Assembly (NCBI GenBank): GCA_048270425.1
Contig: JBLWSY010000018.1
Span: 1-64,000, forward strand
DNA: 64,000 nt
Reading direction: 5' to 3'
DNA from: Oceanospirillum sp048270425
Lineage (GTDB): Bacteria > Pseudomonadota > Gammaproteobacteria > Pseudomonadales > Halomonadaceae
Part shown: positions 1 to 7,988 of the stretch, in pieces
Layout: each line of letters starts with the position of its first letter
Position numbering within the stretch: the first letter of the stretch is position 1
Program-made: the position numbers and the translations under genes
The notes under the pieces: generated by a model
Told to the model about the DNA's origin: nothing
The model's database searches: none
The model's input: only the letters and a program-made list of their open reading frames with translations

Positions 1-23
1 GTACGCTTCAGATAAGTGGTCAT
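1..23 (-). CDS. 5' end of an unidentified gene, cut by the window edge
   Basis: An ATG on the minus strand at 23-21 is preceded by a good Shine-Dalgarno (GGAG, seven bases before the ATG) and opens a reading frame, MTTYLKR, that runs off the window. Only seven codons are visible, so no product can be named. The strong ribosome binding site is the only evidence that it is real. Confidence 0.4.
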
Positions 24-85
24 CACATTTCTCCAGTTTAGGATAGAAAATGTGTCAACCTTATTCAGGACGGGACATACGATAT

Positions 86-126
86 AAAAAAAGAGCCGGT
101 CAGATTATCTGACCGGCTCTTTTTTC
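86..126. terminator. Bidirectional intrinsic terminator
   Basis: A perfect 13-bp stem (92-104 with 108-120, loop TTA) is flanked by an A-run on the left and a T-run on the right, so it can work on either strand. It lies just past the 3' end of the minus-strand NERD gene. Confidence 0.85.
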
Positions 127-166
127 ATTGTGAAGGAAAGCGTTCGAGCGGAGCAGATGCCGCGTT

Positions 167-979
167 TTACTCGGACTCTTCCGGAGAGGTTTCTGTCAGT
201 TTTTTTCGGCTGGGTTTGATAGTCCGACCTTTGATAACACCAGGACCACCGCCTCGCTGTTTAGTGCGCACAATGATACGCCTTGCAGCTCGCGCCGGTT
301 GATTAGGACCTGCAATTGTCTGATCCGGCTGGGCAATAGGATAGCTGTCACGATCAATCTCATTTCCCACCAGATAATCTGCACAAGCGAACATATCCGA
401 AGAGATAAAGCGGAACACATCCATACCGCCAAACTGCTGATAAACCCGTTTTTTGTAAGAATTAAAGTGACGGGTGATGGTTTGCGTCAGCTGTTCGGAA
501 AACAGAATTGCAGATGAGTTGATGCCATTGCCCTGCAGACCGCTTTTAGGTGCCTGAATGAAGAGCAGTTCAATCGGCATGCCATCAAAGTTTTTCTGAA
601 CACCATTGTGTTTACTCAGGATCGTTTCAACGTGTTTGACCAGATCATCCCGCAGCGCTTTACTGACATGCTTGTAGAGATCGATCGGGTTTTCCATTGG
701 CAGATCCCGCCCCTTAACACTCCGGGACCACTCTCCGCGGTAGTTCACCTCAATTTTGCCATACAGCATACGACTGTTAATCAGGGTGATGCCATAGGTA
801 TGAAGTACAGCGTGGTCTACAGTGATCTGGCGGTCGTAAACCTCAACCTGAAGATTGTTAATCACAATCATATCGGTGCTTTCAGCAAAGGCTGTTTTTA
901 GCTTGCTGGCCACATCGGCACAGTTTTCCTCTGCGCGGGAGTCACTTTCAGGGCGAAACTTATATTCGGTCAGGATCAT
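167..979 (-). CDS. NERD-domain protein, active-site residues apparently degenerate
   Basis: 270 aa. Residues about 40-115 resemble the NERD (nuclease-related) fold of the PD-(D/E)xK superfamily: an N-N-L-x-V-E-V strand, a T-V-D-H strand, a G-I-x-L-I strand and a later W. In typical NERD proteins the strand after the DH motif carries a Glu-x-Lys pair; here that segment reads I-T-L-I-N-S-R-M, so the catalytic Glu and Lys seem to be replaced. The C-terminal 60 residues are basic and low-complexity (R, K, G, P rich), suggesting nucleic-acid binding. It is transcribed divergently from parC and ends before a bidirectional terminator. NERD assignment is from pattern recognition; nuclease activity is doubtful and the biological role is unknown. 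Confidence 0.65.
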   Translation of the reverse strand: MILTEYKFRPESDSRAEENCADVASKLKTAFAESTDMIVINNLQVEVYDRQITVDHAVLHTYGITLINSRMLYGKIEVNYRGEWSRSVKGRDLPMENPIDLYKHVSKALRDDLVKHVETILSKHNGVQKNFDGMPIELLFIQAPKSGLQGNGINSSAILFSEQLTQTITRHFNSYKKRVYQQFGGMDVFRFISSDMFACADYLVGNEIDRDSYPIAQPDQTIAGPNQPARAARRIIVRTKQRGGGPGVIKGRTIKPSRKKLTETSPEESE

Positions 980-1222
980 TGTTATGGGCTCTGGTAAAAA
1001 GATTACGCATGCATATCTGGCTGATTATAGTCAGAAATTGAATCAACTGAGTAGATTTACTTTATCGGCAGCTTTGGATCATTCTTAATCTCTTAATTAA
1101 TGTGTACTGCAACAGATAGAAATTTTTCTCCCTTTGATATGAACCCTGTAAAGATAAACAGATGTTGGTTAGACTTGGGTAAAATTTTTTCCGTGTGAAC
1201 AATCAATGGATTACCGAATCGG

Positions 1223-3490
1223 ATGAGCGCACCAATTAACCCTGTAGGTCCGGGCTTCGATGGCATTGAGCAGATATCGCTCAAGCAGTACACCGAAAAA
1301 GCCTATCTTGATTACTCTATGTACGTGATTCTTGATCGTGCATTACCCCATATTGGCGATGGCCTGAAACCGGTACAACGCCGCATTATCTATGCGATGT
1401 CTGAGCTGGGACTGAAAGCCAGCGCCAAGCATAAAAAATCTGCTCGTACCGTAGGTGACGTTCTGGGTAAATTCCATCCACACGGTGATAGTGCCTGCTA
1501 TGAAGCCATGGTACTGATGGCGCAGCCGTTTTCCTATCGTTATCCGCTGGTCGATGGTCAGGGTAACTGGGGCTCACCGGATGATCCTAAATCTTTTGCA
1601 GCGATGCGTTACACCGAAGCTAAACTGGCTAAGTTTGCTGAACTTCTGCTGGCTGAGCTGGGCCAGGGCACCGCAGATTGGTTACCGAATTTTGACGGTA
1701 CTCTGAATGAACCCGCTGTATTGCCAAGCCGTGTGCCTCATGTGTTGCTGAACGGATCAACCGGTATTGCTGTCGGGATGGCAACGGATATTCCGCCCCA
1801 TAACCTTAATGAAGTCGCCCAGGCTGCGATTCACCTGCTGAATAATCCGACGGCAAATATCGTTGACCTGATGCGCTTTGTTAAGGCGCCGGATTATCCG
1901 ACAGATGCTGAGATAATCACCCCAGAAGCTGAGATTCGTAAACTGTACGAGTCTGGCAAGGGCAGTCTCAAAATGCGGGCGATCTATCAGATTGAAGATG
2001 GTGATGTGGTGATTACGGCCTTGCCGCACCAGGTTTCCGGAGCCAAGGTGCTGGAACAGATTGCTGCCCAGATGCAGGCTAAAAAACTGCCAATGGTGGT
2101 AGATTTGCGTGATGAGTCAGATCACGAAAATCCGACCCGTCTTGTGATCGTGCCCCGCTCCAACCGTGTCGATACTGAAGCTATGATGGCACACCTGTTT
2201 GCCACTACTGATCTGGAGAAAAGCTATCGTGTTAACCTGAATATGATCGGTACCGATGGTCGTCCTCAGGTTAAAGGTCTGGTTCAGATTCTGGGCGAGT
2301 GGCTTAACTTCCGTCGTGCTACGGTCAAGCGCCGTCTAGAGTATCGCCTTGAGAAGGTGAAAGACCGTCTGCACCTGTTGGAAGGTTTGCTGATCGCCTA
2401 TCTGAATATCGACGAAGTGATCGATATTATCCGTACTCAGGATGAACCCAAGCAGGAGTTGATCAAGCGTTTTGGCCTGAGTGAACGTCAGGCAGAAGCG
2501 ATTCTGGAATTGCGTTTACGTCAGTTAGCAAAACTGGAAGAGATTAAAATCCGCGGTGAGCAGGATGAGCTGCAGGAAGAGCGAGAGAAACTGGAATATC
2601 TGCTCGGCTCGGAAAGCGCACTGAATCAACTGATCGAAGATGAACTGACTGAAGATGCTGATAAGTTTGGTGATCTGCGTCGTTCGCCTTTGGTACATCG
2701 TCAGGAAGCCAAAGCGCTTGATGAGACAGCTCTGGTAAGTGCTGATCCGGTTACCATCGTACTATCCAAGCAAGGTTGGGTGCGTGCTGCCAAAGGCCAT
2801 GATATTGACCCGGAAGGGCTGAGCTACAAGTCTGGTGATGGTTTTCATCTGGCCTGTAAGGGTAAATCGAATCAGCAGGTTGTCTTTGTCGACAGCAGCG
2901 GCCGAAGCTACTCGCTGCCTGCGCATACATTACCTTCCGCCCGTGGTCAGGGTGAACCTTTGACCGGGCGTATCAATCCTCCATCCGGTGCAACCTTCCA
3001 GGGACTGGTGATCGCAGATGAGAAACGCCGATTCCTGATGGCCAGTGATGCAGGTTACGGTTTTGTCGTGGATTCAGCCGATATGCTGGCCAGCAAGAAA
3101 GCGGGTAAAGCCCTGTTAACCGTACCAAAAGGCTGTGAAGTGCTGCCGCCTCAGATCGTTCCGGAAGGTGAAGATGTTCGTGTTGCTGTTGTTACCACAG
3201 AAGGTCGCCTGCTGGTATTTCGTCTTGATCAGTTGCCGGTGCTGGGTAAAGGCAAGGGCAACAAGATGATCGATATTCCATCGGCAAAGTCAGCGGGGCG
3301 CGAAGAGTTTGTTCGTGATCTGTTAGTTATGGAAGCTGAAGATGCCTTGACCATCTATGCGGGCAAGCGTCACCTGAAGCTGAAGCCCTCTGATCTGGAG
3401 CATTACCTTGGAGAGCGAGGTCGGCGTGGTAACAAGTTGCCAAGGGGATTCCAGAAAGTTGATCGCATCGGTATCAAAGATGATGACTGA
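1223..3490 (+). CDS. parC: DNA topoisomerase IV subunit A
   Basis: 755 aa, normal length for gammaproteobacterial ParC. It is the DNA breakage-reunion subunit of topoisomerase IV, which decatenates daughter chromosomes together with ParE. The catalytic tyrosine is Tyr130 in the A-A-M-R-Y-T-E motif. The quinolone-resistance positions corresponding to E. coli Ser80 and Glu84 are Ser90 and Glu94 (H-G-D-S-A-C-Y-E), both wild type. The C-terminal third is the beta-pinwheel DNA-wrapping domain with degenerate blades, and it lacks a GyrA box, which separates it from GyrA. parE is not in the window. The ATG at 1223 has only a weak ribosome binding site, but the N-terminus aligns well with known ParC proteins. 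Confidence 0.97.
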   Translation: MSAPINPVGPGFDGIEQISLKQYTEKAYLDYSMYVILDRALPHIGDGLKPVQRRIIYAMSELGLKASAKHKKSARTVGDVLGKFHPHGDSACYEAMVLMAQPFSYRYPLVDGQGNWGSPDDPKSFAAMRYTEAKLAKFAELLLAELGQGTADWLPNFDGTLNEPAVLPSRVPHVLLNGSTGIAVGMATDIPPHNLNEVAQAAIHLLNNPTANIVDLMRFVKAPDYPTDAEIITPEAEIRKLYESGKGSLKMRAIYQIEDGDVVITALPHQVSGAKVLEQIAAQMQAKKLPMVVDLRDESDHENPTRLVIVPRSNRVDTEAMMAHLFATTDLEKSYRVNLNMIGTDGRPQVKGLVQILGEWLNFRRATVKRRLEYRLEKVKDRLHLLEGLLIAYLNIDEVIDIIRTQDEPKQELIKRFGLSERQAEAILELRLRQLAKLEEIKIRGEQDELQEEREKLEYLLGSESALNQLIEDELTEDADKFGDLRRSPLVHRQEAKALDETALVSADPVTIVLSKQGWVRAAKGHDIDPEGLSYKSGDGFHLACKGKSNQQVVFVDSSGRSYSLPAHTLPSARGQGEPLTGRINPPSGATFQGLVIADEKRRFLMASDAGYGFVVDSADMLASKKAGKALLTVPKGCEVLPPQIVPEGEDVRVAVVTTEGRLLVFRLDQLPVLGKGKGNKMIDIPSAKSAGREEFVRDLLVMEAEDALTIYAGKRHLKLKPSDLEHYLGERGRRGNKLPRGFQKVDRIGIKDDD

Positions 3491-3528
3491 TCATTTACTT
3501 TGATCCGGCTGGGCTGTTAAGCCATCTG

Positions 3529-3558
3529 AAAACCAGTGCTGAGGCGCTGGTTTTTCTT
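3529..3558 (+). terminator. Intrinsic terminator after parC
   Basis: A 10-bp stem (3530-3539 with 3544-3553, loop TGAG, one G.T pair) followed by a T-rich tract, 40 bases past the parC stop. Confidence 0.8.
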
Positions 3559-3607
3559 TATTGGCTGATGGTCTGTATCTATTGATGGGAAAAACGGTGA
3601 TGCGCCT

Positions 3608-3625
3608 TGTAAGAAATATCCTACA
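3608..3625 (+). promoter_or_regulatory. GacA/UvrY-type upstream box for sRNA copy 1
   Basis: TGTAAG-N6-CCTACA, an 11/12 match to the GacA upstream activating sequence TGTAAG-N6-CTTACA known from rsmX/Y/Z and csrB/C promoters. It lies about 189 bp upstream of the inferred sRNA start, close to the position reported for pseudomonad rsm genes. The same box occurs at the same distance before copy 2. Confidence 0.8.
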
Positions 3626-3796
3626 AAGCGAGTAGAGATTAGCACTAAAGAGCATAGATTTTACACTCATGATCAGAGGGTAAAAACCAAACTATCTTTA
3701 AAAACAGCAGGTTATGTTTTTTAACGGTTAGCGGTGAGGGGTTTTGAGCTCATAGGTGCTCTTTACCGCTTGCGGAATTTTGCTAAAGTTAACTTG

Positions 3797-4008
3797 CAGT
3801 CACGGAGCGGCTGCAACCGGTAAGGAAACCGGCACCAAGGATGTTAAGGAAGCAGGAATGGACCCGTGGCGAACAGGGATGCAGGATGCGATCAACGTTC
3901 AGGAATGCCGCAAGGATGACTTAGGATAAGTCAGCTATCAGGATGATGGCGCTGTCATGGAATTGACGGGATAGGGAAAAGGGCGGCTAGGCCGCCCTTC
4001 TCTTTTTC
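3797..4008 (+). ncRNA. CsrB/RsmZ-family CsrA-sequestering sRNA, copy 1
   Basis: A region of about 210 nt without coding potential holds about 15 GGA triplets, many in the CAGGATG, CAGGAATG or AAGGATG contexts that CsrA/RsmA binds. It ends in a strong terminator (AAGGGCGGC, loop TAG, complement, then a T-rich tract, 3979-4006). The start is inferred from a block shared with copy 2 just upstream (TGCTAAAGTTA). A GacA-type box lies at 3608. csrA itself is at 26147. In Pseudomonas aeruginosa rsmZ also sits beside fdxA, which is the next gene here. Expected role: to titrate CsrA when the Gac/Bar-Uvr two-component system is active. The 5' end is not exactly known. Confidence 0.85.
3978..4008 (+). 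terminator. Terminator of sRNA copy 1
   Basis: A 9-bp GC-rich stem, 3979-3987 with 3991-3999, has a three-base loop and is followed by a T-rich tract. The stem and loop sequence is repeated in copy 2. Confidence 0.85.
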
Positions 4009-4265
4009 GGGTAAGTGATCCTTCCGCTTTATGCCTCTTATGTTTGCTCAGCTTTTCACTACTTTTTCTTTTTGCTTCTGACTCTTATTTGCAATCTATT
4101 CTGGTTCATTCAAACCAGCCTGGCCCGTCCATTGTTTAGCTAATCAGGTTCTGATAGAGCACTTCGCTTTTGCCTGCAGGTCTGCTGATAATCGACCTTT
4201 TCTCCTGATAGATTCTATAGGCATTTCTTCTTGTACTGGCTGATATCGCATATATCTTCTCGGCT

Positions 4266-4283
4266 TGTAAGATATTTCCTACA
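4266..4283 (+). promoter_or_regulatory. GacA/UvrY-type upstream box for sRNA copy 2
   Basis: TGTAAG-N6-CCTACA, identical in its conserved halves to the box at 3608 but with a different central hexamer. It lies about 187 bp before the start of the second sRNA. Confidence 0.8.
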
Positions 4284-4452
4284 AAGCTGGGAGATATTGG
4301 CACTACAGCGCAGGGTTTTAGGTGATTCTATCGGGTGATAAAATTTAATATCTTTTAAAATCATAGAGTTATGGTTCTATGGTTTTTGCTGCAGCCAAGA
4401 AGTTTTGTTTTGTGTGGGTTTTCTCATTAAGGATATTTGCTAAAGTTACTTT

Positions 4453-4668
4453 GCGGTCAGGGAATGGCGGCAAGCCAGTAAGGATACTGGTTAAAGGACT
4501 TCAGGATCAGGAATGGAACACAGTGGCGAACAGGGATGCAGGATGCAATTAAGTTCAGGAATGCCACAGGGATGACTTAGGATAAGTCAGCTATCACGGA
4601 TCAGATAGCGCTGTCATGGAATCGATGGCAAAGGGACATAGGGCGGCTAGGCCGCCCTTCTATGTTTC
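4453..4668 (+). ncRNA. CsrB/RsmZ-family CsrA-sequestering sRNA, copy 2
   Basis: A paralogue of the sRNA at 3797-4008, with about 14 GGA triplets in the same order and long identical stretches (for example CAGGGATGCAGGATG and GATGACTTAGGATAAGTC), but diverged elsewhere. It ends in the same GGGCGGC-TAG-GCCGCCC hairpin, here extended by an outer ACATA/TATGT stem. The minus-strand fdxA gene ends about 85 bp beyond it. The tandem copy presumably raises CsrA-sequestering capacity; redundancy like that of E. coli CsrB/CsrC or RsmX/Y/Z is established for the family. Confidence 0.85.
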
Positions 4669-4754
4669 TGGGTGACAGGATTTCCGAACCCTTCTGCGAT
4701 TCACCTGTTCTGATATTCGCTTTTTTATCCGCTATCTCGCAGTTTTCTCGCCGA

Positions 4755-5090
4755 TTAGATATCCGGCATTCCTTCCAGTTTATCGAGTTTGCTTTCAACG
4801 CCATCCCACTTTTCGGCATCCGGCATTGGATCTTTACGCTCTGAAATATTGGGCCAGTGTTCCGCCAGCATCTCATTCAGCTCCACAAAGTGCTGCATAT
4901 CGTTGGGCAGTTCATCTTCCGAGTAGATCGCCTTAGCCGGACATTCCGGTTCGCACAGAGCGCAATCGATGCACTCATCCGGATGAATCACCAGAAAGTT
5001 TGGCCCTTCATAAAAGCAATCCACCGGACAGACGTCCACACAGTCGGTGTATTTACACTGAATACAGTTATCGGTTACCACAAAGGCCAT
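4755..5090 (-). CDS. fdxA: 7Fe ferredoxin FdxA
   Basis: 111 aa, the usual length. The N-terminal half carries the cysteines of a seven-iron ferredoxin: Cys9, 12, 17, 21 and 25, then the second cluster motif Cys40-x2-Cys43-x2-Cys46-x3-Cys50-Pro. These bind one [3Fe-4S] and one [4Fe-4S] cluster for low-potential electron transfer in the cytoplasm. The acidic C-terminal tail is typical of the proteobacterial FdxA family. It starts 6 bases after the mutS stop on the same strand, so the two are probably cotranscribed; mutS-fdxA is a conserved pair in pseudomonads and relatives. Its physiological partner is not revealed by the context. Confidence 0.95.
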   Translation of the reverse strand: MAFVVTDNCIQCKYTDCVDVCPVDCFYEGPNFLVIHPDECIDCALCEPECPAKAIYSEDELPNDMQHFVELNEMLAEHWPNISERKDPMPDAEKWDGVESKLDKLEGMPDI

Positions 5091-5096
5091 GTCAGA

Positions 5097-7664
5097 TTAC
5101 CCCTTCGCTAACGCTTTCAGTTCATAGAGTAGCTCAAGGGCCTGACGGGGTGTCAGGTCATCAGGACTGATTCCTTCAAGTTTTTCCAGCGCCGGATCAG
5201 GTTCTGCCACGGCAAAGAGATCGTTCTGTACCGGCGTGTAGGCTGGTTGAATCTGCCCGCCTTTCTGACTGTCCTGCTGTTCCAGCTGAACCAGCTTCTC
5301 TTTGGCCTGACCGACCACATCCTTTGGAATACCGGCCAGTTTTGCTACCTGCAAACCATAACTCTGGCTGGCAGGGCCTTCCTGTACCTTATGCATAAAG
5401 ATGATGTTGTCGTTATGCTCGGTGGCGTTCAGGTGCAGGTTCATCACCCCGTCAAACTGTTCCGGCAGGGCGGTCAATTCAAAATAGTGAGTGGCAAACA
5501 GGGTGTAGGCCCGTAGTTTTTGTGCCAGATGAGCCGCACAGGCCCAGGCCAGCGACAGGCCGTCAAAGGTGCTGGTACCCCGGCCGATCTCATCCATCAG
5601 CACCAGTGAGCACGGTGTTGCGTTGTTGAGGATATTGGCGGTTTCCGTCATCTCCACCATAAAGGTCGAACGGCCACTGGCCAGATCATCCGATGAGCCG
5701 ATACGGGTGAAGATACGGTCGATCGGGCCGATCTTCGCACTCTCCGCCGGTACATAGCAGCCAGTGTGAGCCAGCAGTACTATCAGGGCGATCTGACGCA
5801 TATAGGTCGATTTACCGCCCATGTTCGGACCGGTAATGACCGCCATGCGCTCATCGTTACTGAAAGTCAGATCGTTCGGTACAAAGGGCTGATCGGAAAC
5901 CTGCTCCACCACTGGGTGACGGCCGCCTTCAATCAGAATGCCGTTATCCCGCATCAGCGTCGGGCGGGAGAAGTTCAGAGTTTCCGCGCGCTCGGCAAAG
6001 TTGTTCAGTGCGTCCAGTTCCGACAGGGATACCGCCAGATTCTGCAGACCCATCAGGTTTTCGTTCAGCTGTTCGATCACCTGTTCGTACAGTGCTTTTT
6101 CCCGTGTTAGCGCACGGGATTTACTGCTCAGTACCTTATCTTCAAACTCTTTCAGTTCCGGGGTGATAAAACGCTCAGCATTTTTCAGGGTCTGGCGACG
6201 GATATAGTGTGCCGGAGCCTGATCGGATTGCGCGCGGCTGATCTCGATGTAATAACCGTGCACGCGGTTGTAGCCCACTTTAAGGGTTGAGAGGCCCGTG
6301 GTGGCTTTTTCCTGCTCTTCCAGACGGATCAGGAAATCACCGGCGTATTCGCTCAGCTGACGCAGTTCATCCAGTTCGGCATCAAAACCTTCGGCAATGA
6401 CACCGCCATCACGGATTACTACCGGAGGGTTGTCGATAATCGCGCGGGCCAGCAGATCTGCTTCAACCGGGAAGTCGATAATGGTGTCGCGCAGATGATC
6501 CAGCGCGGATTCATCAATGCTGCCCAGGAGTGCCGTCAGCTCCGGCAATTCCTGCAAAGCATCGCGCAGGCGTGCCAGATCCCGCGGGCGGGCACTGCGT
6601 AACGCCACACGGGCCAGAATACGCTCAATATCACCGATCGCTTTCAGATGGTCGTAAATGCCCTGCCATTGGAAGCTGTCCTGAATCGCCTGCACACAGG
6701 ACTGGCGCAGATGCAGTTGGTCGTGACAGCGGATCGGACGGTTCAGCCAGCGGCGTAGCTGACGGCTGCCCATGGCCGTTGCCGTGTTATCCAGCACCGA
6801 AGCCAGAGTGTTTTCTGTACCGCCACCCAGATTGGTGTCGATCTCCAGATTGCGACGACTGGCCGCATCGATCTGAATGCACTCATCGCGGGATTCTTCC
6901 TGCAGAGCGCGTACGTGGGGCAGACCGGTACGCTGGGTATCCTTAACGTATTCCAGCAGAGCACCGGCAGCACCGATCGCCACTTCCAGTTGCTGACAAC
7001 CGAAACCGGCCAGATCACGGGTTTCAAACTGGCGGCACAGCTGAGTAGTGGCGCTTTCGGTATCAAACTGCCAGGGCGGTACCTGACGGGCCCCTTTACG
7101 CTGGCGGATCTGAGGTTCAAACATCTCACCTTCATCCAGCAGCAGCTCCGCCGGATCCAGGCGCTGGATCTCAGCCAATAACGCGGATTCGTCATTCAGC
7201 TCCTGCACCGTGAAGCGGCCGCTGGTGACATCCAGTGCAGACAGACCAAACACCTCGCCACGACGGGTCAGGGAAACCAGCAGGTTATCTTTGCGCTCGT
7301 CCAGAAGCGCTTCATCACTTACCGTGCCGGGGGTAAGTACCCGTACCACTTTACGTTCCACCGGACCTTTGCTGGTGGCCGGATCCCCGATCTGCTCCGC
7401 AATCGCCACCGACAGGCCTCCACGCACCAGACGCGCCAGATAGTTCTCCGCCGCATGGAAAGGAATGCCCGCCATAGGAATCGGCTGACCACCGGACTTG
7501 CCCCGCGCCGTCAGCGTGATATCCAGCAGACTGGCGGCCTTTTTGGCGTCATCAAAAAACAGTTCGTAAAAATCTCCCATCCGATAAAAAACAAGCTCGT
7601 TCGGGTGATCTTTTTTGATGCTGAAGTACTGTTGCATCATCGGCGTATGCTTTTCGCTGGACAC
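5097..7664 (-). CDS. mutS: DNA mismatch repair protein MutS
   Basis: 855 aa, full length. It recognises mismatches and small loops and recruits MutL. The mismatch-reading Phe-x-Glu motif is Phe32-Tyr-Glu34. The clamp and connector domains fill the middle. The ABC-type ATPase has Walker A G-P-N-M-G-G-K-S-T at 612-620 and Walker B L-V-L-M-D-E-I-G-R-G at 687-696, followed by a switch histidine in A-T-H-Y-F. The extreme C-terminus (L-T-P-R-Q-A-L-E-L-L-Y-E-L) is the tetramerisation helix-turn-helix. It is the first gene of the mutS-fdxA pair and diverges from katG. mutL is not in the window. No frameshift or missing motif is seen. Confidence 0.98.
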   Translation of the reverse strand: MSSEKHTPMMQQYFSIKKDHPNELVFYRMGDFYELFFDDAKKAASLLDITLTARGKSGGQPIPMAGIPFHAAENYLARLVRGGLSVAIAEQIGDPATSKGPVERKVVRVLTPGTVSDEALLDERKDNLLVSLTRRGEVFGLSALDVTSGRFTVQELNDESALLAEIQRLDPAELLLDEGEMFEPQIRQRKGARQVPPWQFDTESATTQLCRQFETRDLAGFGCQQLEVAIGAAGALLEYVKDTQRTGLPHVRALQEESRDECIQIDAASRRNLEIDTNLGGGTENTLASVLDNTATAMGSRQLRRWLNRPIRCHDQLHLRQSCVQAIQDSFQWQGIYDHLKAIGDIERILARVALRSARPRDLARLRDALQELPELTALLGSIDESALDHLRDTIIDFPVEADLLARAIIDNPPVVIRDGGVIAEGFDAELDELRQLSEYAGDFLIRLEEQEKATTGLSTLKVGYNRVHGYYIEISRAQSDQAPAHYIRRQTLKNAERFITPELKEFEDKVLSSKSRALTREKALYEQVIEQLNENLMGLQNLAVSLSELDALNNFAERAETLNFSRPTLMRDNGILIEGGRHPVVEQVSDQPFVPNDLTFSNDERMAVITGPNMGGKSTYMRQIALIVLLAHTGCYVPAESAKIGPIDRIFTRIGSSDDLASGRSTFMVEMTETANILNNATPCSLVLMDEIGRGTSTFDGLSLAWACAAHLAQKLRAYTLFATHYFELTALPEQFDGVMNLHLNATEHNDNIIFMHKVQEGPASQSYGLQVAKLAGIPKDVVGQAKEKLVQLEQQDSQKGGQIQPAYTPVQNDLFAVAEPDPALEKLEGISPDDLTPRQALELLYELKALAKG

Positions 7665-7839
7665 GGCATTTCCTATCTGTTTCTGGCTGCTTTTTCAGGC
7701 AGCGGTTTGATGACCAATCACGGACGAAAGGTGGCTGAATTCGAACCGGCCATTTTACTGAAATGCGTCAACGGGTTACAGGTGAAATGGCAGAGAATTT
7801 TGATCACGTGTTCTGATTCCACCGGATAATTCCTTCCTC

Positions 7840-7876
7840 ATCGCCAAAACCTATCACAGTGATAGAAAAGGGTGAT
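7840..7876 (+). promoter_or_regulatory. Probable OxyR-binding site upstream of katG
   Basis: The mutS-katG gap (7665-7988) contains a perfect 15-base palindrome, CTATCAC-A-GTGATAG, at 7851-7865. This equals the central CTAT-N7-ATAG core of the OxyR consensus ATAG-N7-CTAT-N7-ATAG-N7-CTAT. The outer quartets match 3/4 (7840) and 2/4 (7873), giving 13/16 overall. OxyR control of katG is well established in gammaproteobacteria. Nothing else recognisable is seen in this gap. Confidence 0.6.
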
Positions 7877-7988
7877 TTTCGCAAAGTCTCAGACAGGACT
7901 ATCTTAATTAGCATGCTTCAGTAATTCGCTGCAGAGGGAGTTGCTGGATAACACGATATGCGAAGCGTCAACAAAAGGATAACGACCT

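Noticed and set aside
4601..5111. Small frames on both strands across sRNA copy 2 and fdxA
   Set aside because: They are shadows of fdxA or cross the sRNA terminator; none has a ribosome binding site.
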